A stretch of 41,479 bases of DNA from Deinococcus marmoris DSM 12784 (GTDB taxonomy: Bacteria; Deinococcota; Deinococci; Deinococcales; Deinococcaceae): positions 1 to 41,479 of the forward strand of contig NZ_JNIV01000037.1 of assembly GCF_000701405.1 (NCBI RefSeq). Direction: 5' to 3'. Below, one piece after another: positions 1-10,852 of the stretch. Every line of letters begins with the position of its first letter. Within the stretch, counting starts at the first letter, position 1. The translations under genes and the position numbers were made by a program. The notes beneath the pieces were generated by a model. It did no database searches. It saw only the letters and a list, made by a program, of their open reading frames with translations, and was not told where the DNA came from.

Positions 1-267
1 CGGGCTTGGAAAGCCCGCTGGGGGATCGAAGTCATTCACCGCCTTGTTAAACAGAACTTGAGTTTCGGCCAGTGCCGTTACCGTGACATCCAGGCACACC
101 GAAACTGGGCCTTTCTGGTGGTTCAAGCCTTTCATGCCGTCCTGGAGGTCAGAAAACGAGATCCCGAACTCACATGGCGTGCTGCACAGCATCTGGCGGC
201 CCAAGAACACCGTAAGTTCGTCCTGACCGCACTTTTTCCTGGTTCACCACTGTTGGAGGCTGTTTGA
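1..267 (+). CDS. DDE-type transposase, C-terminal part (truncated by window edge)
   Basis: The reading frame is open from base 1 to a TGA at 265-267 and gives about 88 residues of a protein that begins outside the window. The start of the visible part, RAWKARWGIEVIHRLVKQNL, has the pattern of basic residues, W-x-IE and a KQ helix that surrounds the last catalytic Glu in IS4/IS701-like DDE transposases; the E of WGIE is the candidate catalytic residue. It catalyses cut-and-paste movement of its insertion sequence. The exact IS family cannot be fixed from this fragment. The stop lies about 100 bp upstream of the trp leader promoter, so the element sits at the trp control region. No clear terminal inverted repeat was recognised downstream. 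Whether the gene is intact upstream is unknown. Confidence 0.7.
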   Translation, partial: RAWKARWGIEVIHRLVKQNLSFGQCRYRDIQAHRNWAFLVVQAFHAVLEVRKRDPELTWRAAQHLAAQEHRKFVLTALFPGSPLLEAV

Positions 268-368
268 GACGCAGTGTGGCACAGGACTGGAAACTCTTGG
301 TTAACCGTGGGAGCCGTTCATCAAACAGGACGTCTGTTCTCCACTCACTTTCCCCCCGCCTCCCGCGC

Positions 369-374
369 TATGCT
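369..374 (+). promoter_or_regulatory. -10 box of the trp leader transcript (leaderless type)
   Basis: TATGCT lies 7 nt before ATG 382. This TAnnnT-7-ATG arrangement is typical of leaderless Deinococcus mRNAs. No convincing -35 hexamer is seen 16-18 bp upstream. No Shine-Dalgarno precedes the leader peptide, which supports transcription starting at or next to the ATG. Confidence 0.55.
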
Positions 375-381
375 TTTGCCC

Positions 382-429
382 ATGACCGTTCCCCGCGCGT
401 GGTGGTGGCCCAGTTTCGCCTGGGTCTAA
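382..429 (+). CDS. trpL: trp operon leader peptide (15 aa)
   Basis: The frame reads MTVPRAWWWPSFAWV and then TAA. Four of 15 residues are Trp (UGG), three of them consecutive at codons 7-9. An alternative in-frame ATG at 370 would add four residues, but it overlaps the -10 box, so ATG 382 is preferred. Its likely role is to sense charged tRNA-Trp. A ribosome stalled on the Trp run leaves the segment at 419-424 free to form an antiterminator, while a ribosome reaching the UAA covers that segment and lets the terminator at 462-499 form. It sits 95 bp upstream of trpE on the same strand. The peptide itself probably has no other function. Confidence 0.85.
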   Translation: MTVPRAWWWPSFAWV

Positions 430-473
430 CGCGCTGCTATTCTTTTTTTGCCGTGTCCGACGCGCCCAGGTGG
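409..473 (+). promoter_or_regulatory. trp attenuator: alternative leader RNA pairings
   Basis: Segment 1 (409-413, CCCAG) can pair with segment 2 (420-424, CTGGG). Segment 2 (419-424, CCTGGG) is also perfectly complementary to segment 3 (465-470, CCCAGG). That pairing can be extended by CGCG 430-433 with CGCG 461-464 across a 5-nt bulge. Segment 3 is the 5' arm of the terminator at 462-499, so the 2:3 and 3:4 structures exclude each other. The UAA of the leader peptide (427-429) lies 3 nt after segment 2, where a terminating ribosome would mask it. Confidence 0.8.
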
Positions 474-499
474 TTTCCAGACCGCCGGGCGCTTTTTTT
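462..499 (+). terminator. Attenuator terminator upstream of trpE
   Basis: GCGCCC (462-467) pairs with GGGCGC (487-492). After a bulged A, GGTGG (469-473) pairs with CCGCC (482-486) with one G-U pair. Seven T residues follow (493-499). This is a strong intrinsic terminator 26 bp before the trpE start, and its 5' arm is contested by the antiterminator. Confidence 0.85.
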
Positions 500-524
500 G
501 GCCCCGTTCCCCAGCAGGAGTGCA

Positions 525-1960
<1,436 letters not shown>

Positions 1961-1964
<4 letters not shown>

Positions 1965-2071
1965 CGGGGCGCAAGAGCCAGATTGAAGCCATGCTTGCCT
2001 CTGAAAATCCTCTGCTTCACCTGAGTGTCGGAATCGCCTCCCAATCTGCGCTGCCTGGAGACCACCAATGA
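1961..2071 (+). CDS. Possible 36-aa coupled mini-ORF between trpE and trpG
   Basis: A GTG at 1961 overlaps the trpE stop (GTGA), and the frame runs 36 codons to a TGA at 2069-2071 that overlaps the trpG start (ATGA). There is no stop inside, no recognised similarity and no separate ribosome binding site. It could carry ribosomes from trpE to trpG by translational coupling, or it may be chance in GC-rich DNA. trpG has its own Shine-Dalgarno (TGGAG, 2056-2060), so coupling is not required. Confidence 0.2.
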
Positions 2072-2685
2072 CGCACATCCTCCTGATCGATAACTACGAC
2101 TCCTTCACCTACAACCTCGTTCAGTACTTCGGTGAGCTGGGCTGTGAACTGACGGTGTGGCGCAACGACGCCTTTACCTTGGAAGAAGTGGAGAAGCTCA
2201 ATCCCGATGCCATCGTCGTTTCTCCCGGCCCCTGCACGCCGCTGGAAGCGGGAATGAGCGTAGAAGTGATTCAAGCCTTCGCGCCCAGATACCCGCTGCT
2301 GGGCGTCTGCCTGGGTCACCAGAGCATCGGGGAGGCATTTGGGGCCACCGTCAAACGTGCGCCGATCCCGGTGCATGGCAAGACGAGCAAGGTGGCGCAC
2401 GATGGCCAGGACCTGTTCGCCGGAATCGTGGGAGACGCCAGTGTGACCCGCTACCACAGCCTGATCGTGGAGGACCTGCCGCCTGAACTCGTGGCTACAG
2501 CGTGGACAACAGACCAGACCCCGGCAGGCGAATACCGCGCCCTGATGGCCCTGCGCCACCGCGATTACCCGGTCTTTGGCGTGCAATTCCACCCCGAGAG
2601 CATCGCCACCGAGGACGGCAAAACGATGATCCGCAACTTCGTGGACTTGGTGCGCGAGGGTCAGGCCGTGCGGGAGAGCGCGTGA
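2068..2685 (+). CDS. trpG: Anthranilate synthase component II (glutamine amidotransferase)
   Basis: This 205-aa class I glutamine amidotransferase hydrolyses glutamine and passes ammonia to TrpE. The N-terminus [17 protein letters not shown] is the family signature. The catalytic triad is visible as Cys81 in GVCLGHQ and His175/Glu177 in VQFHPES. The oxyanion region VSPGPCTP is present. The length equals stand-alone TrpG/PabA proteins. Because PabA has the same fold, dual use in folate synthesis is possible, but the position between trpE and trpD favours tryptophan. Its stop overlaps the trpD GTG start by 4 nt, so the two are translationally coupled. Confidence 0.96.
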   Translation: MTHILLIDNYDSFTYNLVQYFGELGCELTVWRNDAFTLEEVEKLNPDAIVVSPGPCTPLEAGMSVEVIQAFAPRYPLLGVCLGHQSIGEAFGATVKRAPIPVHGKTSKVAHDGQDLFAGIVGDASVTRYHSLIVEDLPPELVATAWTTDQTPAGEYRALMALRHRDYPVFGVQFHPESIATEDGKTMIRNFVDLVREGQAVRESA

Positions 2686-3692
2686 CCCCTCCCATTCATG
2701 CCCGGTTGATGAACGGTGAAATCCTGTCCCAGTCGGAAGCAGCGGCGTTTATGCGCGAGGTCATGGCCGGGGAGATGAGCGGTGTGCGGATGGCGGCGGC
2801 GCTGGCTGCATTGCGCGTGCGCGGCGAGACGGCGGACGAGATTGCCGGATTTGCCCAGGCCATGCGCGAGAACGCCGTGCGCGTCAATGTCCGCCCACGC
2901 GAGGTCCTGCTGGATGTGGTGGGAACCGGGGGCGACGGGGCGCACACCTTCAACATCAGCACCACGACGGCGTTTGTGGTGGCCGGGGCGGGCGTGCCTG
3001 TCGCCAAGCACGGCAACCGCGCTGCCAGCAGCCGCGCTGGAAGTGCGGACGTGCTGGAAGCGCTGGGAGTGAATCTGGACGCCCCCCCGGAAGTGATTGA
3101 AAACGCTGTGAACACGCTGGGGGTGGGCTTTATGTTTGCCCGCAACTACCACCCGGCGCTGCGCCACGCCGCCCCTGTCCGCTCCGATCTGGCGGCCCGC
3201 ACGGTCTTTAACATCCTGGGGCCATTGAGCAATCCGGCGGGGGCCACGCATCTGGTGGTGGGCGTGTTCAAGCCGGGGCTGACGCGCACGCTGGCCGAGG
3301 TGCTGCGGCTGCTGGGTGCCAAGGGAGCCACCGTGGTCTATGGCGATGGTCTGGACGAGTTCACCGTCTGCGGCGTCAACACGGTGTCTGGCCTGCGGGG
3401 CGGCGAGATCATTGACCGCACCCTCCACCCGGAGGAGGTGGGGCTGGCCCTGCACCCGCGCGAATCCCTCGTGGGGGGCACGCCTGCCGACAACGCTGAG
3501 ATCACTCGCGCCCTGCTGACGGGCGGCGGCACGGAGGCCCAGCGCGACATCGTGGCCCTCAACTCTGGGGCGGCACTGCGGACGGCGGGCCGCGTGGACA
3601 GCATTCGCGAAGGCGTGGCCCAGGCCCGCGAGGTCATGAATGCGGGCCTGGGCTGGGACGTGTTGCAAAAGTACGCGGCGCTGACGCGGTAG
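2682..3692 (+). CDS. trpD: Anthranilate phosphoribosyltransferase
   Basis: It transfers phosphoribose from PRPP to anthranilate, the second step of the Trp pathway. The 336-aa product has the N-terminal helical domain followed by the PRPP-binding motifs GTGGDG (81-86), NIST (91-94) and KHGNR (109-113), then [10 protein letters not shown] and [11 protein letters not shown] 2682 was chosen because it overlaps the trpG stop (GTGA) and gives the usual family N-terminus; the frame is open further upstream inside trpG. It is the last gene of the operon seen here. trpC, trpF and trpBA must lie elsewhere. Confidence 0.95.
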   Translation: MTPPIHARLMNGEILSQSEAAAFMREVMAGEMSGVRMAAALAALRVRGETADEIAGFAQAMRENAVRVNVRPREVLLDVVGTGGDGAHTFNISTTTAFVVAGAGVPVAKHGNRAASSRAGSADVLEALGVNLDAPPEVIENAVNTLGVGFMFARNYHPALRHAAPVRSDLAARTVFNILGPLSNPAGATHLVVGVFKPGLTRTLAEVLRLLGAKGATVVYGDGLDEFTVCGVNTVSGLRGGEIIDRTLHPEEVGLALHPRESLVGGTPADNAEITRALLTGGGTEAQRDIVALNSGAALRTAGRVDSIREGVAQAREVMNAGLGWDVLQKYAALTR

Positions 3693-3700
3693 CCAAAGAA

Positions 3701-3725
3701 CCCCTCTACCCTTGCAGGAGAGGGG
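3701..3725. terminator. Hairpin between convergent trpD and icd (weak terminator)
   Basis: CCCCTCT (3701-3707) pairs with AGAGGGG (3719-3725) around an 11-nt loop. No T-run follows on the plus strand, so it would be an imperfect or bidirectional 3'-end structure. Confidence 0.35.
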
Positions 3726-3776
3726 CCTTGCGAAAGCTTGGGGGTGGCTGGTACAGCTCGGTATGAGAGGGGTCCC

Positions 3777-5261
3777 TTACTGCCCCTGCCCCAGCGAATA
3801 CCCTGGCTCGCCGTCAAAGGTGTAGAGGTGTTCGGTTTTAATAAAGTCCAGCCCCTTGTCGTGAACGCGAATCAGTAGGGCCAGCAGATCGCCGTGCTTG
3901 ACCGGGGTGTCGGACTGGAAGCGGCAGCGCCAGTGATCGGATTTGAAGGTCTCGGGTAGGCCGCCGGGCCAGACCTTGACGCCCCGGTTGGTGATCATCT
4001 TCAGCGGGATGTTGCGGAGTTGCGCTTCTTGCAAGATGGCCGCCAGCACATCGGGGTCACGCCCTGCGTCGGTCCACTCGAAGAACACATCGGTGCCGAC
4101 GAGCTGTTTGTCGATGTAAGCGGGTTCCACGGGCTGCCGGACGGGCATTTCCTTTGCCTGTGCATCGGCGGTGACGGCGGGCAGATGCTGCGGCATGTTG
4201 CCCAGGCGCTCGATCACGGCGTCGGCAAAAGCCTGCGTTCCCAGCACCTCCTTCGTGTGTGGCCCGGCGATGTCCTGGGTGTGCATGCCGTCTTCCAGCG
4301 CGCACAGCAGGGCATTCTGAATCTTTGCGGCCACCTCATGCTGGCCCAGATGCCCCAGCATCAGCGCCGCCGCTGAGATCAGCCCGCCGGGGTTGGCCGC
4401 GTCCTGTCCGGCCAGATCGGGGGCCGAGCCGTGAATGGCCTCGAACATGGCAAACGTATCGCCAATATTCGCGCTGCCCGCCAGCCCCACCGAACCGGCC
4501 ACCTCGGCGGCCACGTCAGAGATGATGTCGCCGTACAGATTGAGGGTCACGATCACGTCGTATGCCTCGGGCCGCGCCGCCACCCGCGCCGTGCCGATGT
4601 CGATGATCTGGTGTTCGGCTTTAATGTCCGGGTACTCAGCGCTGATCTCATTGAAAACCGTGTGAAACAGCCCGTCGCACATCTTCATGATGTTGTCTTT
4701 GGTCAGCGCCGTGACCTTCTTGCGGCCATTGGCGCGGGCGTATTCAAAGGCGTAGCGCACGATTTTCTCGCAGCCTGGGCGGGTGATCAGTTTCAGGCAC
4801 TGCATCACCTCGCGGGTCTGGCGGTGTTCGATGCCCGCGTACAGGTCTTCCTCGTTCTCGCGGATGATGACCAGATTCATCTCTGGGTGGTGCGTCGGCA
4901 CATACGGCGCGTAGGCGCGGCAGGGGCGCACGTTGGCGTACAGCCCCAGCGTCTTGCGCAGGGTCACGTTCAGGCTCTTGTACCCCCCGCCCTGCGGCGT
5001 GGTGATCGGGGCCTTGAGCATGATTCCGGTCTGCCGCAGGCTGTCCCAGGCGTCGGGCGCGAAGCCGGAGGTGTGACCTGCCTTGTACAGCGCCTCGCCC
5101 ATGCCGACTTCCTGCGGGGCGATTCGCGCGCCCGCCGCCGCCAGAATCCGCAGGGTGGCGTCCATGATCTCCGGGCCGATGCCGTCGCCGTACACGACAG
5201 AAACGGGAACGAGGGCGGTCTGGGCGTCGGCAGTCTGGGCAGGCTCTTTGAGGGCAGTCAT
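3777..5261 (-). CDS. icd: Isocitrate dehydrogenase, Thermus-type with C-terminal domain
   Basis: This TCA-cycle enzyme oxidatively decarboxylates isocitrate to 2-oxoglutarate. The product is 494 aa, close to the Thermus thermophilus enzyme and longer than E. coli Icd. Visible features are YGDGIGPE (24-31), the substrate motif SLNVTLRK (96-103), the metal/substrate Asp region NLYGDIISD (241-249) and the nucleotide loop HGSAPDLAGQ (277-286). A C-terminal domain from about residue 395 carries LKMITNRG and DGEPGYS as in Thermus. The Asp-Leu pair (282-283) replaces the Lys-Tyr seen in NADP enzymes and hints at NAD. Start 5261 has AGGAG at a good distance; the frame extends further upstream without support. 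A promoter and operator lie just upstream, facing a divergent regulator. Confidence 0.93.
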   Translation of the reverse strand: MTALKEPAQTADAQTALVPVSVVYGDGIGPEIMDATLRILAAAGARIAPQEVGMGEALYKAGHTSGFAPDAWDSLRQTGIMLKAPITTPQGGGYKSLNVTLRKTLGLYANVRPCRAYAPYVPTHHPEMNLVIIRENEEDLYAGIEHRQTREVMQCLKLITRPGCEKIVRYAFEYARANGRKKVTALTKDNIMKMCDGLFHTVFNEISAEYPDIKAEHQIIDIGTARVAARPEAYDVIVTLNLYGDIISDVAAEVAGSVGLAGSANIGDTFAMFEAIHGSAPDLAGQDAANPGGLISAAALMLGHLGQHEVAAKIQNALLCALEDGMHTQDIAGPHTKEVLGTQAFADAVIERLGNMPQHLPAVTADAQAKEMPVRQPVEPAYIDKQLVGTDVFFEWTDAGRDPDVLAAILQEAQLRNIPLKMITNRGVKVWPGGLPETFKSDHWRCRFQSDTPVKHGDLLALLIRVHDKGLDFIKTEHLYTFDGEPGYSLGQGQ

Positions 5262-5289
5262 GGCGGTCTCCTGGGATTGAGGGGTTAAC

Positions 5290-5323
5290 ATACGAACTAT
5301 GTTTCGCATATTAGGGTTCGTAT
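5290..5323. promoter_or_regulatory. Inverted-repeat operator in the icd/regulator divergent region
   Basis: ATACGAAC (5290-5297) and GTTCGTAT (5316-5323) form a perfect 8-bp inverted repeat. A degenerate third half-site, GTTTCGCAT (5301-5309 region), lies between them. The repeat overlaps the icd promoter spacer and start region, a position typical of repression. The adjacent winged-helix gene is the obvious candidate to bind it; this is inferred from position. Confidence 0.55.
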
Positions 5324-5336
5324 ATCGGGAATGCAA
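5308..5336 (-). promoter_or_regulatory. icd promoter
   Basis: On the minus strand TTGCAT (5336-5331) is followed after exactly 17 bp by TAATAT (5313-5308). Both match the sigma-70 consensus well. The icd start is about 47 bp downstream of the -10. One arm of the inverted repeat lies in the spacer. Confidence 0.7.
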
Positions 5337-5371
5337 GCACCCCGCCGCTCTCACCATCTGGAGGTCTAGCC

Positions 5372-5725
5372 ATGTTTGCCCCGCGGTCTCGGCTACACTC
5401 GGCTCAACCCGCCATGACCCAGCCCCCACATGCACCCTCGTGGACGTTTCTGTCCAACCACAGCCGCGTGCTGCTGTGCCTGAAGCGCCAGCCGGACGCC
5501 ACGTTGCGTCAGGTGGCCGCCGACGTGGGCATCACCGAACGCGCCGTGCAGCGCATCGTCCGTGATCTGGAGGACGCCGGAATCCTGATCCGCCAGCGCG
5601 TGGGCCGCCGCAACACCTACCAGGTCGAGGCCAACCGTCCGTTGCGGCATCCACTGGACGCGCACCGCAATGTCAACGAATTGCTGGAGCTGCTGCTGGC
5701 GGGCAGACAGGATTCGGAGGGTTAG
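5372..5725 (+). CDS. Small winged helix-turn-helix transcriptional regulator
   Basis: The 117-aa protein consists mainly of one winged-helix domain. TLRQVAADVGITERAVQRIV (about 44-63) reads as a helix-turn-helix, and GILIRQRVGRRNTYQV (70-85) as the wing. A leucine-rich C-terminal helix (NELLELLLAG) may dimerise. No ligand domain is visible. Start ATG 5372 is supported by GGAGG at 5360-5364; ATG 5414 would give 103 aa and still keep the domain. It is divergent from icd, with an inverted repeat between them, so control of icd and itself is plausible. It resembles MarR- or ArsR-like winged helices; no finer family was recognised. Its stop overlaps the stop of the next minus-strand gene. Confidence 0.85.
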   Translation: MFAPRSRLHSAQPAMTQPPHAPSWTFLSNHSRVLLCLKRQPDATLRQVAADVGITERAVQRIVRDLEDAGILIRQRVGRRNTYQVEANRPLRHPLDAHRNVNELLELLLAGRQDSEG

Positions 5726-6126
5726 TCGGGCCGCTCCCCGTTTCCCGGCAACTCGTCTTCCAGTGGCCCGGCAGTGTCCATATTCAGGCGGCTCAGCGGT
5801 GCGGCGTTCTGGAGCATCCAGCCCTGAAGGGGCAAATCGCCCAGCCAGTCCTGCACGCTGGGAATGCGGCCCAGGTCTTCCAGCACATGTTGTTCGCCCA
5901 CCAGTCGGGTGGGAACATGCTGGCCGTCGCTGGCGCGTTTGAAGGTGGGGCCGAAGAACTGCTCGCACAGGAAGATGCCGAAACTGCTGTGCAGCACGGC
6001 GCGGTGGCGGGCGTCGGCCCAGTGACTTTTGGTCTGGTCAAACCAGCCGTGGACGGCCAGATAATCGTCTGGCACGCCGCCAAATCGTCGGGCGCTGCTG
6101 CGAGCGTGGTGCCAGGCGTGGGCCAT
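5722..6126 (-). CDS. Conserved protein of unknown function (DUF6915-like)
   Basis: The 134-aa product is rich in His, Trp and Arg. The run HHARSSARRFGGVPDDYLAVH, then WFDQTKSHWADARHRAVLHS, GIFLCEQFFG and VGEQHVLEDLGRIPSVQDWL recall, from memory, the DUF6915 family found in phages and diverse bacteria. No function is established. It has no signal peptide and is probably cytosolic. Several conserved His/Asp residues (H in VHGWFD, DARHR, LHS) could bind metal, but that is speculation. It lies 11 nt downstream of the 198-aa gene and may be cotranscribed with it and the Lrp gene. Its stop overlaps that of the convergent regulator by 4 nt. Confidence 0.75.
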   Translation of the reverse strand: MAHAWHHARSSARRFGGVPDDYLAVHGWFDQTKSHWADARHRAVLHSSFGIFLCEQFFGPTFKRASDGQHVPTRLVGEQHVLEDLGRIPSVQDWLGDLPLQGWMLQNAAPLSRLNMDTAGPLEDELPGNGERPD

Positions 6127-6137
6127 AAAATCAGCGC

Positions 6138-6734
6138 CTAGAGGGGCAGGCCATTGGCGTAGCGCCGCCCGAATAATTGCGTCACCCGGTTGAGCCGTGC
6201 CACCACCGGATCGTCACTTTCCTGAATGGTCTGCTGGGGATGCTCGCCGTCCTCATCCTCCTCTTCGTAACACAATTCCAGGCCAATAAAGGGCCGTTGT
6301 GGGGTCAGAATCAGCGCGGCCTGGGCCACCTGCCGCTTCCCGTCGTCCATCTCTGTTTCCAGAATGTGGTACAGGCAGATTCCGGCCTGCTCGATCAGCG
6401 TGTCCAGTTGCACGTCGCTCAGATTGGCGGGCAGCGGTTTTGCGCGGCTCACGAATCCGGGCAGGCTGGACCGCAGTATGGGACTCAGTTTGTCAGACTG
6501 TTTCAGCAACTCGGCCAGCCTGTAGTCGGTTTCCTCATCCAGTTGCAAATCGTCAAACGTCGCGCCGCGCATGGCCCGGCGGGTCAGGGCGCGGATGGCA
6601 AATTCAGCCCCCTCCCGCGTGGCATACAGTCCGGCGGGATTGACGCCTTCCAGCGTGACCGTGTAGTCGTGATACCACTCGTCGGTGAACTGCGCCAGTT
6701 TATGAACTACGAGGTAAGCGGGGCGGGCGGTCAT
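6138..6734 (-). CDS. Hypothetical protein, coupled to the Lrp regulator gene
   Basis: The 198-aa protein was not recognised. It begins MTARPAYLVVHKLAQFTDEW, has no signal peptide or membrane segment, and has an acidic stretch near the end (CYEEEDEDGEH). The middle is rich in Leu and charged residues and is probably alpha-helical. The start overlaps the stop of the Lrp gene (ATGA, 6731-6734), so the two are translationally coupled, and a third unknown gene follows after 11 nt. The coding pattern and the coupling support a real gene. A role linked to amino-acid sensing can be guessed only from its neighbour. Confidence 0.75.
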   Translation of the reverse strand: MTARPAYLVVHKLAQFTDEWYHDYTVTLEGVNPAGLYATREGAEFAIRALTRRAMRGATFDDLQLDEETDYRLAELLKQSDKLSPILRSSLPGFVSRAKPLPANLSDVQLDTLIEQAGICLYHILETEMDDGKRQVAQAALILTPQRPFIGLELCYEEEDEDGEHPQQTIQESDDPVVARLNRVTQLFGRRYANGLPL

Positions 6735-7219
6735 GATTCAACCCGGCCCATCGCCCGTTCCTTCGGCGGCAGCAGCAATTTCCCCTCCAGCGGCGTACTC
6801 AGCACGATGCTGGTGTCGCAGGTAAAGCCCATCCCGATCAGGTCACCCAGCATGGTTTCCAGCGCCCCGACGTCCGGCACGGCCACCTTCAGGATGCAGG
6901 AGTTGTCCCCGGTGACGCTGTGGCATTCCAGCACGCCATCGTGCGCCGTGGCCCAGCGCACCAGGGTGGGATCGTTGCGCCCGCTGTCCTGCACGCCGAT
7001 AAACGCGGTAATGGTGCGCCCCAGCGGTTTGCTGGCAACGCGCACGCCGTAGCCCAGGATCACGCCCGCGTCCTCCAGCCGCCGCACGCGCTCGGTCACG
7101 GCGGGGGCCGAGAGTCCCACGCGGCGGCCAAGTTCGCGCATCGAGAGCCGCGAATCGGTCTGGAGTTCTTGTAAGATCCGGTGATCCAGCGAATCGAGAG
7201 AGCCGCCCATCTGTCGCAT
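6731..7219 (-). CDS. Lrp/AsnC family transcriptional regulator
   Basis: The 162-aa protein has the two-domain layout of the family. An N-terminal helix-turn-helix (LDSLDHRILQELQTDSRLS, then LGRRVGLSAPAVTERVRRLE, about residues 8-50) is followed by an alpha/beta RAM ligand domain (about 65-145, with VLECHSVTGDNSCILKV). Such proteins sense amino acids and control their metabolism. ATG 7219 was chosen because a -10 box lies 6 nt upstream; it would be a leaderless start with no Shine-Dalgarno. It is divergent from the lysine 2,3-aminomutase gene, which makes that gene and itself the likely targets. The downstream unknown gene overlaps it by 4 nt. Confidence 0.92.
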   Translation of the reverse strand: MRQMGGSLDSLDHRILQELQTDSRLSMRELGRRVGLSAPAVTERVRRLEDAGVILGYGVRVASKPLGRTITAFIGVQDSGRNDPTLVRWATAHDGVLECHSVTGDNSCILKVAVPDVGALETMLGDLIGMGFTCDTSIVLSTPLEGKLLLPPKERAMGRVES

Positions 7220-7225
7220 AACCAG

Positions 7226-7253
7226 AGTTTAGCACCGCAGTTGGCATATGCAA
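7226..7253 (-). promoter_or_regulatory. Leaderless promoter of the Lrp-type gene
   Basis: On the minus strand TTGCAT (7253-7248), a 16-bp spacer and TAAACT (7231-7226) are followed by 6 nt and then ATG 7219. There is no Shine-Dalgarno. Confidence 0.65.
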
Positions 7254-7335
7254 GGTCAGGCGTGGCATTTGCCAGAGAAACGGCCACCTGACCCCACCAA
7301 TCTGCTGGCCTGCGCGCCTTCCAATGGTGGGGGCA

Positions 7336-7370
7336 AAACGTGAAGAATAAAGGTCAAGCAATTCACGTTT
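7336..7370. promoter_or_regulatory. Perfect 9-bp inverted repeat upstream of kamA
   Basis: AAACGTGAA (7336-7344) and TTCACGTTT (7362-7370) are exact reverse complements, with centres 26 bp apart (about 2.5 helical turns). The repeat ends 20 bp before the kamA start. It could be an operator for the divergent Lrp-type regulator or a leader hairpin. Protein binding is inferred from the spacing. Confidence 0.5.
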
Positions 7371-7390
7371 CTCTCTCCCAGGAGGCTTCA

Positions 7391-8827
<1,437 letters not shown>

Positions 8828-8835
8828 GGGCGAGA

Positions 8836-9369
8836 ATGGAAGAGATGGAAACCTATGCCAAGCTAATGATTGATTTTCTGCCCACCGCCCCAGATGACGC
8901 CTGGCTGTGGTTTGCCTGTGATTCCAACTATGACGGCAATGGCGAATTGATCAGTTGGATGATTGAGCAGCCAAGCTGCCCGGAAGCCGCTGCTCTGGCG
9001 ATCTACTGGTATTCGGGGGCCGGGTATTACGCCCAGTATCAGACGCGGGAGCAGGTGCCGAAATTCGGTCAGGTCACCTTCGATGTTCTCCAAACCCTTC
9101 AGCAGAGGTTGCTCGGAGGATTCTACCGCAAGACTGCCGTGGGGTTTGACCCCAGCAATGACCCCACGCCAATTGGGAGCCTGATTGGTCCCGGCTATGA
9201 CTGGGTGGCCGCCAAACCCGCATCTCAGTCACTGCCCTCTGGCGTCAGGGACGCTGTGCCGGGGACCAACTTCGGTGCGATGAACATGCCTGAAGGCTGG
9301 GTTGAAGGAATGCCTCCAGAGATTGACGCTGTTCTTGAACAGGAATACACGGAAGAAGAAGAAATCTGA
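8836..9369 (+). CDS. DUF4274-like protein of unknown function
   Basis: The 177-aa protein lies between kamA (gap 8 nt) and the aminotransferase (gap 18 nt), so it is almost certainly cotranscribed. An N-terminal segment with LPTAPDDAWLWFACDSNYDG, LISWMIEQPSCPEAAALAIYW and GAGYYAQYQ resembles DUF4274, whose function is unknown. The C-terminus is acidic (EQEYTEEEEI). There is no signal peptide. ATG 8836 is used; ATG 8845 is an alternative, and neither has a strong Shine-Dalgarno. Members of this family often behave as accessory genes that come and go, so the position may not imply a role in lysine metabolism. Confidence 0.75.
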   Translation: MEEMETYAKLMIDFLPTAPDDAWLWFACDSNYDGNGELISWMIEQPSCPEAAALAIYWYSGAGYYAQYQTREQVPKFGQVTFDVLQTLQQRLLGGFYRKTAVGFDPSNDPTPIGSLIGPGYDWVAAKPASQSLPSGVRDAVPGTNFGAMNMPEGWVEGMPPEIDAVLEQEYTEEEEI

Positions 9370-9387
9370 ATGCACCCCGGAGGATTT

Positions 9388-10776
<1,389 letters not shown>

Positions 10777-10790
10777 GCGACTGTCAACAG

Positions 10791-10841
10791 CCTACTCGTC
10801 CTCTCCTCTGGTGATTTAGAGAGTTGGGCGAGTGGGTTTTT
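10791..10841 (+). terminator. Intrinsic terminator of the kamA operon
   Basis: CCTACTCG (10791-10798) pairs with CGAGTGGG (10829-10836) with one wobble pair. A smaller inner pairing (CTCT/AGAG) is possible, and TTTTT follows (10837-10841). It ends the plus-strand operon before the convergent gene. Confidence 0.75.
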
Positions 10842-10852
10842 AATTCTCTACT

